Positions 26,074 through 35,109 of a DNA stretch of 64,000 bases are shown here, piece after piece; position 1 is the stretch's first letter; each line of letters begins with the position of its first letter. Under the pieces are notes generated by a model. It was not told the DNA's origin, did not search any database, and saw only the letters and a list, made by a program, of their open reading frames with translations. Origin of the DNA: Leptospira bouyouniensis (GTDB taxonomy: Bacteria > Spirochaetota > Leptospiria > Leptospirales > Leptospiraceae); contig NZ_RQFT01000015.1 of NCBI RefSeq assembly GCF_004769525.1, positions 136,259 through 200,258 on the forward strand, in the 5' to 3' direction. The position numbers and the translations under genes are program-made.

Positions 26074-27326
26074 AACCAATTGCATTAATACATATTGATG
26101 CCCTAAGGCGAGAGTATTCTTCGGTATGGCTTCTATCAAAGTATTTGGAGAAAAATGGTTTTAAAGTCATTATGACTTCGAGATCAAGCACCAATTATAT
26201 TTTAAAACTATTTACTCCAGACCTTCTAATCCTTTCTCATCCCTTTACATTGCCGAATGATTTTTTAAATAAACTTCGTAGAAAAGGAACCAAAATTGTC
26301 ATAACAGAAGTGGAAGGTATTGTGAGAGTGGATCATGATATATCGGCAACTTACCCTGAATATGTTCAATTTAAAAATTTTGATATAATTTATGTTTGGA
26401 ACCAGTGGAGTAAGGATTGGTTACTAAAAAAACGTTCCATCGGTTCCTGTAAAATTGAAGTTTCCGGATGTATCAGGAATGATTTGATCAAATATATCGA
26501 TTCTTCACGAAAGGAAAATCGAATTGGAATCATCGGTAGATATGAATTGATCAATTCATTTGATGGGCGTCATAATTTTGAAAACCTTCGGTATATGGAA
26601 CAACGACACATTGAACGTTGGCATGTTGATTTAGATTCCTTTTTAATCGTGAGGGATTTAACAAAATATTTATTAAACAATGGTTACAAGGTATCTTTTC
26701 GCCCACATCCAAATGAAAACGTAAAATCATATCAAATCCTGAAGAATTTTTTTGGAGATGGATTTGAAATCAATGAAGGATTTGACTACTATGAATGGTT
26801 GGGATCTTTAGATAAGGTAGTTGGAACTGTATCCTCTGCCTTTCTAGAGCCTTATTTAGCAGGAATTCCAACAATTTGTATTGACTCTTTGTTTGATTAT
26901 AAAGGGCCACCAAATTTAGAAGAATGGCGTAAATTAACCAGAGAAGGAAGTTACCTTCCCAAAAATACGAAGGAACTTTATTCTTTATGCTTAGACAAGG
27001 ATTTAAAGCCAAAATCATCTAAAAAATTGAACCAGTATCTTTTGGATTTATATTCGATTGATGATGCAGGGAAATCAAATGCAACAGAATCGGTTGTCAA
27101 ACACATGGTAACGAATCTGCAAGGTATAACTAAGAGTAGTATATTTAAAATTTTCTATGTTAATACAATCAAAGTGATTTTGGAAATTCTCGTTTTGATA
27201 CGATGTTTACTCCAAAATTCTGGGGCTTGGTCCATGCAGAATCTTAGGCAGTATGATTATAATTCTTTGATTCATGGACCTAGTGGCTTTATGATATTCT
27301 ATTACAGAAAAATATTTGGCAAATGA
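26070..27326 (+). CDS. Surface carbohydrate biosynthesis protein, probable GT-B-like transferase
   Basis: 418-residue protein. The N-terminal half is a GT-B-like fold (IALIHIDALRREYSSVWLL). The C-terminal half carries FRPHPNENVKS (about residue 210) and DKVVGTVSSAFLEPYLAGIPTICID (about 248-272). The HP and Ser-Ser motifs followed by Glu and Gly-Ile-Pro resemble capsule and CMP-sugar transferases. A hydrophobic C-terminal patch (VNTIKVILEILVLIRCLL) could attach it to the membrane. It sits just before the NeuB fusion and may transfer that nonulosonic acid. The assignment as transferase is inference; the family is mostly unstudied. Confidence 0.6.
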   Translation: MKPIALIHIDALRREYSSVWLLSKYLEKNGFKVIMTSRSSTNYILKLFTPDLLILSHPFTLPNDFLNKLRRKGTKIVITEVEGIVRVDHDISATYPEYVQFKNFDIIYVWNQWSKDWLLKKRSIGSCKIEVSGCIRNDLIKYIDSSRKENRIGIIGRYELINSFDGRHNFENLRYMEQRHIERWHVDLDSFLIVRDLTKYLLNNGYKVSFRPHPNENVKSYQILKNFFGDGFEINEGFDYYEWLGSLDKVVGTVSSAFLEPYLAGIPTICIDSLFDYKGPPNLEEWRKLTREGSYLPKNTKELYSLCLDKDLKPKSSKKLNQYLLDLYSIDDAGKSNATESVVKHMVTNLQGITKSSIFKIFYVNTIKVILEILVLIRCLLQNSGAWSMQNLRQYDYNSLIHGPSGFMIFYYRKIFGK

Positions 27327-27327
27327 A

Positions 27328-29589
27328 ATGATCATAGATAAAAAGATTTCAAAATATATAGTTTTTTGTGAAGATTCGATTCGAAATTCATTAAAAAAAA
27401 TCGAATCAAATAAAGCTAAGACTGTATTTGCGGTAACAGAAGATAATCGTATTTTAGGTGTATTAACCGATGGCGATTTTCGAAGGTGGATACTTGATGA
27501 CTCAATTCAAGACCATGACTTGAGTTTGAAAGTAGAATCAATCATCAATCGAAATTTTAAATACTTACATGTGAATGAAAGCCCAGACCGAATCCGCCAG
27601 TCATTAAGCCAAACAATTTCAATCCTTCCTCTCATTGATGATCATTTTAAATTACAATCTGTAGCACGAATTGGTTCAGAAGAGATATCAATTGGTGACT
27701 TTGTTTTAGATGAATCTAGTCCATCTTTCATCATTGCTGAAATTGGAAATAACCATAACGGTGATTTTGAGCTAGCGAAAAAACTCGTTGATTTGGCTAA
27801 AAAATCGGGAGCAGATTGTGCAAAATTCCAGATGAGAGATTTGTTATCTCTATATAATAACCAAGGAAATGTGAATGATGCATCTGAAGACTTGGGATCC
27901 CAATATACTCTTGATTTATTAAATAAATTCCAATTATCGAATGAAGAACTTTTTAAGTTATTCGATTATTGTAAAGAATTGGAAATCCTTCCACTTTGTA
28001 CTCCTTGGGACGAAAAAAGTTTTAACGCCTTGGAAGAATATGGAATGGAGGCTTATAAAATAGCATCTGCAGATTTTACGAATCATGAATTTATAAAATT
28101 AGTAGCTACTTCAGGAAAACCTTTGATTTGTTCCACAGGTATGACAAATGAATCTGAAATTGTAAATACAGTAAAAGTTTTGCAAGAAGTAGGAGCTCAG
28201 TATATTTTACTCCATTGTAATTCAACTTACCCTGCACCATTTAAGGATATCAACCTATCATACCTAAAAAGACTAAAAGATATTGGGAATTGCCTTGTCG
28301 GTTATTCTGGTCATGAAAGGGGATACCATATACCTCTCGCATCCATTGCTTTAGGAGCCAAGGTAATTGAAAAACATTTCACTGTGGACAAAACTATGGA
28401 AGGGAATGATCATAAGGTTAGTTTACTTCCAGATGAATTCAAAGAGATGGTCATTGGAATTCGACAAGTGGAAGATTCCCTTGGAGAGGCTCGGAATCGA
28501 ATCATCACACAAGGTGAATTGATGAACCGAGAAACTCTCGGAAAAAGTTTGGTTTGTAACCAAGAGATTCTGGTGGGTGAAGTCATCCTTTCCAATATGA
28601 TTACTACAAGGAGTCCTGGGAAAGGACTTGCTCCTTATTTCAAAAAAGATCTGATTGGTAAAGTAGCGAAACGTAATTTTTCGAAGGGTGATTTTTTCTT
28701 TCCGTCTGATCTAAGCGAAACTGCTATCGAAATCAAAAACAACTATTCCTTCACTCGCCCTTGGGGTTTGCCAGTTAGGTTTCACGATATTAATTCTATG
28801 GTTAAATTATCGAGTATGAAACTCGTTGAATTCCATTTGAGTTATAAAGATTTAGAATTAAACATCAGTGATTTTTTAAGTGGAACTTATGGTGTCGATT
28901 TTGTTGTTCACACTCCTGAGTTATTTGAAGGTGATCATCTGCTAGATCTTTGTTCGAACGATGAAAGTTATCGCCAACAGTCTATAAAACACATGCAACG
29001 TGTGATTGATGTAACCAAATCTTTAAAAGTGTTTTTCCCAAAGATGCAATCAAATCCTCTCATTGTTACAAATGTTGGTGGATTTTCAAATGATTATTTT
29101 TTGCCAAATTCCGATAAAACAAAGTTATATGAGAATTATTTCCAATCGTTAAAAGAGTTAAATTTGGATGGAGTAGAAATCATACCACAGACGATGCCAC
29201 CTTTTCCTTGGCATTTTGGTGGTCAAAGGTATCATAACCTGTTCATGTCGTTTGAGGATATCCAATATTATTGTGAAAAGTATAAAATTCGAGTTTGTTT
29301 GGATATTTCACATTCAAAATTAGCGTGTAACCAATTCCATTGGTCTTTCACTGATTTTATAGAAAAGATTTCTCCTTACATTGCTCATATGCATGTTGTG
29401 GATGCTTCAGGAGTGGATGGAGAAGGATTACAAATTGGCGAAGGAGAGATTGATTTTTTTCAATTGGCTCGATTGCTCCGAGAATCTTCACCAAAAGCAT
29501 CTTTTATTCCAGAAATTTGGCAAGGCCACAAAAACCAAGGTGAAGGTTTTTGGGTCGCTTTAAGTAGATTAGAAAAATTTAATTTTTAA
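27328..29589 (+). CDS. Multidomain nonulosonate synthase: CBS pair + NeuB + SAF + xylose-isomerase-like TIM barrel
   Basis: 753-residue fusion. ATG at 27328, two bases after the previous stop, is preferred to TTG 27316. Residues about 5-120 are a CBS domain pair (VTEDNRILGVLTDGDFRRWIL). Residues about 132-385 are a NeuB synthase barrel: FIIAEIGNNHNGDFE at the start, LLHCNSTYPAPF, and VIEKHFTVDKTMEGNDHKVS. Residues about 398-460 are a SAF domain (GKSLVCNQEILVGEVI...TRSPGKGL). Residues about 472-753 are a sugar-phosphate isomerase/AP-endonuclease-2-like barrel with metal-ligand-like VCLDISHSKLAC and HMHVVDASG. It would condense PEP with a hexosamine or hexose. CBS domains suggest nucleotide control. 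It is the second of three ulosonate-forming enzymes in the locus. Confidence 0.82.
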   Translation: MIIDKKISKYIVFCEDSIRNSLKKIESNKAKTVFAVTEDNRILGVLTDGDFRRWILDDSIQDHDLSLKVESIINRNFKYLHVNESPDRIRQSLSQTISILPLIDDHFKLQSVARIGSEEISIGDFVLDESSPSFIIAEIGNNHNGDFELAKKLVDLAKKSGADCAKFQMRDLLSLYNNQGNVNDASEDLGSQYTLDLLNKFQLSNEELFKLFDYCKELEILPLCTPWDEKSFNALEEYGMEAYKIASADFTNHEFIKLVATSGKPLICSTGMTNESEIVNTVKVLQEVGAQYILLHCNSTYPAPFKDINLSYLKRLKDIGNCLVGYSGHERGYHIPLASIALGAKVIEKHFTVDKTMEGNDHKVSLLPDEFKEMVIGIRQVEDSLGEARNRIITQGELMNRETLGKSLVCNQEILVGEVILSNMITTRSPGKGLAPYFKKDLIGKVAKRNFSKGDFFFPSDLSETAIEIKNNYSFTRPWGLPVRFHDINSMVKLSSMKLVEFHLSYKDLELNISDFLSGTYGVDFVVHTPELFEGDHLLDLCSNDESYRQQSIKHMQRVIDVTKSLKVFFPKMQSNPLIVTNVGGFSNDYFLPNSDKTKLYENYFQSLKELNLDGVEIIPQTMPPFPWHFGGQRYHNLFMSFEDIQYYCEKYKIRVCLDISHSKLACNQFHWSFTDFIEKISPYIAHMHVVDASGVDGEGLQIGEGEIDFFQLARLLRESSPKASFIPEIWQGHKNQGEGFWVALSRLEKFNF

Positions 29590-29602
29590 TATAAGGGTAA
29601 AT

Positions 29603-30787
29603 ATGGATTTCAAAGTTAAGTGGTCTGGTAAATCAATCGATTATACGGAAGAGGAAATCAATGCAGTTGTGAACGTGATGAGAACGGCAGATCCTCAAAC
29701 ACAAGGAAAGTATTTGAATGAATTTGAAAGTGCATTCTCAAGATACATTGGCGGACAACCTTGTTTTGGTGTGACGAATGCTACACATGCATTGGAATTA
29801 ATTGCTGATTTAACAGGGGTTAAAAAAGGTGATGAAGTTATCATTCCTTCTCACACTTATTGTGCTTCTGCAATTCCTTTTGGAAGGACTGGAGCAAAAT
29901 TAGTTTGGGCAGATGTAGATCCAGATACTTTTTTAGTTTCGTTAGATAGTATTAAATCTTTAGTGAATGAAAGAACAAAAGTAATCGTTGTGGTTCACCT
30001 TTATGGAATGATTATTCCAAATATTGAAGAAATAGTCAATTTTGCTAAATCAAAGAACATTTTGGTAGTGGAAGATTGTGCGCAGTCTTTAGGTGCAAAA
30101 TTGAATTCGAAAGTGTGTGGAACCTTTGGTGATTACGGAGCTTATAGTTTCCACGGTCAAAAGAATATTACGACACTCGGGGAAGGTGGAGTCATCACTT
30201 TAAAAGATGAATCACAAGCAAAAAAAATCCCTGGCATACGCCATAATGGTCATGCACCATTTTTAAATAAAATTGAATATTGGATTCCCGCTATGTCCAA
30301 TGTTGATTTGGATATTGATGGGATTTGGCCTCACAATTTTAGTTTAACGGAAGCACAAGCAGCCCTTGGAACGGTTTTACTTGGCCGACTCGATACACTC
30401 ACGAACAATCGAAGAGAAAGAGCAAAAAAATTCCGAGAATCGCTGGTCGATTTTCCTGAGTTAAAATTCCAAAAGATTACAAATGAAAATTCGCATAGCC
30501 ATCATTTACTGGTAGCCAAGTTCCAAGGGAAAGAATCAGGAAAGTCAAGAGATGCATTTTTGTCTTTGTTAAGTAAAAAATATAAAGTACAGGCGATCGT
30601 ACAATATTATCCACTCAACCGATACGATTTGTTTAAAAAAATGGGTTTTGGAGAAGCAAACTGTCCAAATGCAGATTCCTTTTTTGATAATATGGTATCC
30701 TTTCCATTCCATATCACAATGTCTGAATCTGATTTTGACTATATGATCGATTCGATTCAAAAAGCCTTAATCGAATTAAGAGGATAA
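29603..30787 (+). CDS. DegT-family aminotransferase, KdnA-like
   Basis: 394-residue PLP aminotransferase. GVTNATHALELIADLTGVKKGDE (about residues 56-78) is the cofactor-binding region. The PLP-ring Asp is in VVEDCAQSLGA, and Lys187 in SFHGQKNITTLGEGG is the Schiff-base lysine. It resembles KdnA, which aminates the C8 aldehyde made from Kdo by KdnB to give 8-amino-Kdo. A KdnB-like dehydrogenase lies two genes on (31415). Because a NeuB fusion precedes it, the substrate could instead be a C9 aldehyde of a nonulosonic acid. KdnA similarity is from memory of family features and not from an alignment. Confidence 0.75.
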   Translation: MDFKVKWSGKSIDYTEEEINAVVNVMRTADPQTQGKYLNEFESAFSRYIGGQPCFGVTNATHALELIADLTGVKKGDEVIIPSHTYCASAIPFGRTGAKLVWADVDPDTFLVSLDSIKSLVNERTKVIVVVHLYGMIIPNIEEIVNFAKSKNILVVEDCAQSLGAKLNSKVCGTFGDYGAYSFHGQKNITTLGEGGVITLKDESQAKKIPGIRHNGHAPFLNKIEYWIPAMSNVDLDIDGIWPHNFSLTEAQAALGTVLLGRLDTLTNNRRERAKKFRESLVDFPELKFQKITNENSHSHHLLVAKFQGKESGKSRDAFLSLLSKKYKVQAIVQYYPLNRYDLFKKMGFGEANCPNADSFFDNMVSFPFHITMSESDFDYMIDSIQKALIELRG

Positions 30788-30788
30788 A

Positions 30789-31415
30789 TTGAACCTAGCA
30801 ATTATACCAGCAAGAGGTGGCAGTAAAGGTCTTCCAGGAAAAAACATACGTTTGTTAAATGGAAAACCATTAATCGTTTGGTCCATTGAAGCTGCAAAAA
30901 AAGCGAAACTGTTGGATCGAGTTTTGGTTTCCACTGATAGTGAGGAGATTGCAAAAGTCGCAGAAACAAATGGTTGTGAAGTGCTAATGCGTAGTCCAGA
31001 ACTTGCATCTGATGAAGCGACAACAATCTCCGTGATTGAAGACATCTCGAAAAAAATTCCGGAAGCCAAAAATTTTATCGTTTTACAGCCAACATCTCCC
31101 TTTAGAAAAAAAAACTTAATCGATGATTGTATTGCCGCTTATTTATCAGGTGATTATACAAATTTGGCGACTGGTTTTTGGTGTAAGTATAAAGAATTTG
31201 GTTCACACAATAATTTGAGACGACAAGACTATAAAGGTTTTTTCTACGATGATGGCAGTGTTTACGTTTTGTCTAAAGCAATCGTATCTCAAGGAAAATG
31301 GTTCGGAGAAAAAATTTATCGATTTGAGAATTCAAAAGAACAAAATTTTGAGATAGATGATGAAATTGATTTTAAAATCTTAGAAATGTTAATGAAAGAG
31401 TATAGCGAGGCATAA
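30789..31415 (+). CDS. NeuA-like acylneuraminate cytidylyltransferase
   Basis: 208-residue nucleotidyltransferase that would activate an ulosonic acid as its CMP ester. The classical CTP-binding loop IPARGGSKGLPGKN is at residues 5-18, followed by DRVLVSTDSEEIAKVA and the LQPTSPFRKKN motif. This is the NeuA/LegF type, distinct from the SpsF-type domains at 6956 and 13318 and the KdsB-like enzyme at 37210. It is placed between KdnA-like and KdnB-like genes, so it probably activates the product of that group. Start TTG at 30789; its stop overlaps the next start by one base (TAATG). Length is slightly short for NeuA. Confidence 0.82.
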   Translation: MNLAIIPARGGSKGLPGKNIRLLNGKPLIVWSIEAAKKAKLLDRVLVSTDSEEIAKVAETNGCEVLMRSPELASDEATTISVIEDISKKIPEAKNFIVLQPTSPFRKKNLIDDCIAAYLSGDYTNLATGFWCKYKEFGSHNNLRRQDYKGFFYDDGSVYVLSKAIVSQGKWFGEKIYRFENSKEQNFEIDDEIDFKILEMLMKEYSEA

Positions 31416-32485
31416 TGTCAAATTTTAGAATATTTAAACAAGTTCCACGTTTGTTATTTGGTGAAAATAGCATCAATCGTTTAGCAGAATTAGTACCTGC
31501 TAAAAAAGATCCAAAGGATTATTACGTCTTTATTATTGATGATGTACATAAAGATTCGAATATTGTTTCTCGGTTGAATCTTACAAATGCAGATTTCATT
31601 GAATATTTTCCTGCTAGTAAAAAAGAACCTGCTACTTACCAAGTTGATGAAATTAAAGAACGGATCATGAAAGAAAAGGGGAATCAAAAACCAATTTCGA
31701 TCATTGGAATTGGTGGTGGTAGTTCGATGGATGTTGCCAAAGCAATTTCTGTTGTATTATGCAACGAAGGTTCTTCTAGTTTGTACCAAGGTTGGGACTT
31801 AGTTCCGAATCCTGGTATCCATAAAATCGGGATTCCAACGGTTGCAGGTTCCGGTGCAGAAGCAAGTCGTACTGCCGTACTCATGGGGAAAGATCGTAAG
31901 TTTGGGATTAACAGTGATTTTAGTATGTTTGATGCGATTATTTTGGATAGAACTCTCATCAAAAATGTGCCAACTAATCAAAGATTCCATTCTGGGATGG
32001 ATTGTTATATCCATTGTGTTGAAAGTTTACAAGGAACGATGATCAATGAACTGGCAAGAGGGTATGCGAGTAAAGCTTTGGATTTATGCGAACTAGTGTT
32101 TCTTGCTGACGGTGATGACGATATGTTGATGACCGCTTCCTATTTAGGTGGGGTTTCCATTGTCAATTCTGAAGTAGGAGTATGTCACGCTTTGTCGTAT
32201 GGTCTAAGTTTAGAGCTTGGGTATCGACATGGATATGCCAATTGCATTGCCTTTGATGTTTTAGAAGAATACTACGGACCTTATGTCGAAAAATTCAGGA
32301 AGATGTTAAAAAAACATAATATTGTTTTACCAAAAGGAGTTACAAAATCTTTGGATTCTGCTGCATTAAATCGTATGGTCGAGATGACCTTGAGAATGGA
32401 ACGACCACTTACCAATGCGTTAGGTGAAAACTGGAAACAGATTTTAACTCCAGATAAAATTTTACAACTCTACGCTAGAATGTAA
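31415..32485 (+). CDS. Iron-containing alcohol dehydrogenase, KdnB-like (Kdo 8-oxidase family)
   Basis: 356-residue group III metal-dependent alcohol dehydrogenase. The NAD-binding GIGGGSSMDVAKA is near residues 98-110. The PTVAGSGAEASRTAVL region is near 146. Metal ligands are suggested by the Asp and His in DCYIHCVESL and by the two His in CHALSYGLSLELGYRHGYAN (about 251-270). The N-terminus RLLFGENSINRL is typical of the family. KdnB oxidises the terminal hydroxyl of Kdo to an aldehyde for amination by KdnA. Here the pair flanks a NeuA-like gene and follows a NeuB fusion, so a related terminal oxidation of a nonulosonate is the inference. Confidence 0.75.
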   Translation: MSNFRIFKQVPRLLFGENSINRLAELVPAKKDPKDYYVFIIDDVHKDSNIVSRLNLTNADFIEYFPASKKEPATYQVDEIKERIMKEKGNQKPISIIGIGGGSSMDVAKAISVVLCNEGSSSLYQGWDLVPNPGIHKIGIPTVAGSGAEASRTAVLMGKDRKFGINSDFSMFDAIILDRTLIKNVPTNQRFHSGMDCYIHCVESLQGTMINELARGYASKALDLCELVFLADGDDDMLMTASYLGGVSIVNSEVGVCHALSYGLSLELGYRHGYANCIAFDVLEEYYGPYVEKFRKMLKKHNIVLPKGVTKSLDSAALNRMVEMTLRMERPLTNALGENWKQILTPDKILQLYARM

Positions 32486-32490
32486 TTTAG

Positions 32491-33345
32491 ATGAGCTGTT
32501 ATCTTTGCGGTTCCACCCATTTTCAAAAACTACCGGGAAAGGTAAGGGATAATGATAGTCTAAACATTTTTGAATGTGATGACTGTCATTTGGTTTATCT
32601 CTCAGGCCAAGAACACGTTTCTGAAGAACATTATAAAAATTCAGGTATGCATGGTAATGCCCTACCTTCCATACAAGAATGGCTTACTGATACTCAAGTT
32701 GATGATGAAAGAAGGTTTGAGTTTTTAAAGAATACCATTCGAGGGAAAGATGTTTTAGACTTTGGTTGTGGTAATGGTGGTTTTTTAATTAAAGCAAAGG
32801 GAGTTTCATCTAACTGTTATGGTGTTGAATTAGAGAGAAGATTACAGGACCATTTCACATCCAATAGTTTGAAAGTGTATTCGGATTTGGAGAATGCTTT
32901 ACAATCAGGACAAAAGTTTGATGTCATTACTTCGTTTCATGTTTTGGAACATTTAAGTGATCCAAGTGATATCATGGTAAAGTTGGCTCTTTTATTGAAG
33001 CCAAATGGAAAAATGATTTTTGAAATTCCAAGTGCAACGGATGTATTGTTACGTTTGTATGAGTCAAAAGAGTTCTCTGAGTTTACCTATTGGAGTCAAC
33101 ATTTGTATTTATTTAATGCAAATAATCTTGTTAAATTAGTTGATAAAGCAGGTTTAAAAATTCATTGGATTAAACAAGTGCAAAGGTATCCATTGTCCAA
33201 TCATTTGTTTTGGTTATCTAAAGGAAAACCTGGTGGTCATATCCATTGGAGTGTTTTAAATTCCGAAGAATTAAATCGGGCATATGAAGCGAGTTTGGCA
33301 TCTATTGGGATGTGTGATACTCTTTTGTTTTCAGTTTATCGTTAA
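32491..33345 (+). CDS. Class I SAM-dependent methyltransferase with N-terminal zinc ribbon
   Basis: 284-residue methyltransferase. N-terminal Cys3, Cys6, Cys29 and Cys32 (CYLC...CDDC) form a zinc ribbon as in many sugar C- or O-methyltransferases of glycan loci. The SAM-binding motif VLDFGCGNGGFL is near residue 90, and SFHVLEHLSDP (about 150) is motif III-like. The C-terminal half contains FTYWSQHLYLFNANNLVKLVDKAGL, typical of Methyltransf_23-like proteins. It probably methylates the ulosonate or a neighbouring sugar. A second methyltransferase with the same layout is at 41537. Confidence 0.78.
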   Translation: MSCYLCGSTHFQKLPGKVRDNDSLNIFECDDCHLVYLSGQEHVSEEHYKNSGMHGNALPSIQEWLTDTQVDDERRFEFLKNTIRGKDVLDFGCGNGGFLIKAKGVSSNCYGVELERRLQDHFTSNSLKVYSDLENALQSGQKFDVITSFHVLEHLSDPSDIMVKLALLLKPNGKMIFEIPSATDVLLRLYESKEFSEFTYWSQHLYLFNANNLVKLVDKAGLKIHWIKQVQRYPLSNHLFWLSKGKPGGHIHWSVLNSEELNRAYEASLASIGMCDTLLFSVYR

Positions 33346-35109
33346 TTGAACTATCATTTAATAACAACAGCTTTAGAATCCACTTGGCCTAAAGAAGGAA
33401 CGAATGTCCTTTTTTTAGGGGAGTGGTGTAAACTCCATTCGAAAAAGGATTTTTGGTCTAACTACAATTCGATCACTTTACCCTATCACTGGGATGAAAA
33501 TGGTAAACTCTACAAGGATTACCAATCATTAAAGGTGGTTTATGAGAAGTTATTAATCGAATTAACAACTCATTTGAATTTGATCCATGGAGAAAACCAA
33601 ACAGTCGCTTATTGGAGGATCATTATAGGCCCTTGGTTAGGTTATTTCCTCCATATGCTTTGGGATCGGTATGAATCTCTCAGGATAGCCTTTACCAATT
33701 ATCCAATCACATCTGTAACTCTTGTATCCATCGATGAGGAAAGTTTGGTTCCCAATGATATGAATGATTTTTATCGGTTTTTTGTATCTGATCTTTGGAA
33801 CCAAAATTTATACCAAAACATCATCAGTTTTTCGCATTCAAACAAAACCATAAAGAAAGAGGAATCCTTTGTTTTTCCAAAGAAAAATCTAAATGGTAAT
33901 AAAGTTTCTCCAAAAGAAGTGATAAAACAATTTATTTACTGGATTTTTGGGTCCAATGCAAAGTGCGATTCGTATTTTTTGATTTCAGATTATCTGGGTA
34001 TCAAATATTCTTTTCTCCTTCAGTTAAAACTGGGACAATTTCCAAAACGTTTTATGGAAGAAGATATCCCTGAATTTGAAACCAATCAGGAGCTCCGTAA
34101 GAAATTGGCAATTGATTTAGGAGAGTCTAGTTTCGAGAAAATTGTTTCGAAACTGATTCCTAAACAAATCCCAAGATCATATATAGAAGGTTACAAGAGT
34201 TTAAAAGATCACCCATCAGTGAAACGTTGGCCACTCCAACCTAAAATCATCTTCACAAGCAATAGCCATATTGGTTATGACCTATTTAAAATTTGGATGG
34301 CTCGTAAACAACAGAATGGATCTCAGTTGATTCTTTCGCAACATGGAGGGCATTATGGGATTGGTAAGTTTTCATTTCATGAAGACCATGAAGTAACAAC
34401 ATCGAATCGATACTTAACTTGGGGTTGGAAGGACCGCCAACATAAAAATGTTACCCCTTCTGTTTGTGTTAAATATGGGAATCAGAAAAAAATCAAATGG
34501 GATCGAGATGGTGACTTATTATTAGTCCAAAATTCTATGCCTAGGTATTCCTATTGGTTGTACAGTTCTTCTCAATCATCACAAGTATTAGCTTATCTAA
34601 ACGATCAATTTTCTTTTTATAGAACATTAAACTCAGAGATCCAAGTCAAAAGTAATGTAAAGTTGTATCCACAAGATTATGGATGGGAACATGAACGTAG
34701 GTGGAGAGAATCATTTCCGAAAATTCAGATTTTAGACCGAAAAAGCAATATGAAACAAATTCTAAAAACGACTAGGTTGTTTATTTCTACCTATAACGCC
34801 ACAACGTTTTTGGAATCGATGAGTTTAGACATTCCAACACTGATCTTTTGGAATCCACGTCATTGGGAAATCAGAGAAGATGCAAAACCATACTTTGATT
34901 TACTTAAAGAAGTGGGAATTTTTTTTGAGACTTCTTTGGAATGTGCGAATGAAGTGAATCATATTTGGAATGATGTAGAAACTTGGTGGTATGACAAAAA
35001 AAGGCAATCGAGAGTGACAAAGTTTCTAAACCAATATGCAAAAAAATCGAATGACTTTATCACCGAACTTAGCAAATCGATTGAGGTGAGTTCTTTTGTT
35101 TCCCATTGA
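33346..35109 (+). CDS. LIC12162-type putative transferase
   Basis: 587-residue protein that I recognise as the LIC12162-type putative transferase family from Leptospira O-antigen loci; its biochemistry is not known. It begins YHLITTALESTWPKEGTNVLFLGEWC, includes GPWLGYFLHMLWDRYESL (about residue 90) and ILSQHGGHYGIGKFSFHEDHE (about 330). The C-terminal TRLFISTYNATTFLESMSLDIPTLIFWN (about 470-500) recalls the donor half of GT-B enzymes. Start is TTG at 33346 directly after the previous stop. It overlaps the next gene by 14 bases. It may transfer the product of the NeuB/Kdn module. Confidence 0.72.
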   Translation: MNYHLITTALESTWPKEGTNVLFLGEWCKLHSKKDFWSNYNSITLPYHWDENGKLYKDYQSLKVVYEKLLIELTTHLNLIHGENQTVAYWRIIIGPWLGYFLHMLWDRYESLRIAFTNYPITSVTLVSIDEESLVPNDMNDFYRFFVSDLWNQNLYQNIISFSHSNKTIKKEESFVFPKKNLNGNKVSPKEVIKQFIYWIFGSNAKCDSYFLISDYLGIKYSFLLQLKLGQFPKRFMEEDIPEFETNQELRKKLAIDLGESSFEKIVSKLIPKQIPRSYIEGYKSLKDHPSVKRWPLQPKIIFTSNSHIGYDLFKIWMARKQQNGSQLILSQHGGHYGIGKFSFHEDHEVTTSNRYLTWGWKDRQHKNVTPSVCVKYGNQKKIKWDRDGDLLLVQNSMPRYSYWLYSSSQSSQVLAYLNDQFSFYRTLNSEIQVKSNVKLYPQDYGWEHERRWRESFPKIQILDRKSNMKQILKTTRLFISTYNATTFLESMSLDIPTLIFWNPRHWEIREDAKPYFDLLKEVGIFFETSLECANEVNHIWNDVETWWYDKKRQSRVTKFLNQYAKKSNDFITELSKSIEVSSFVSH

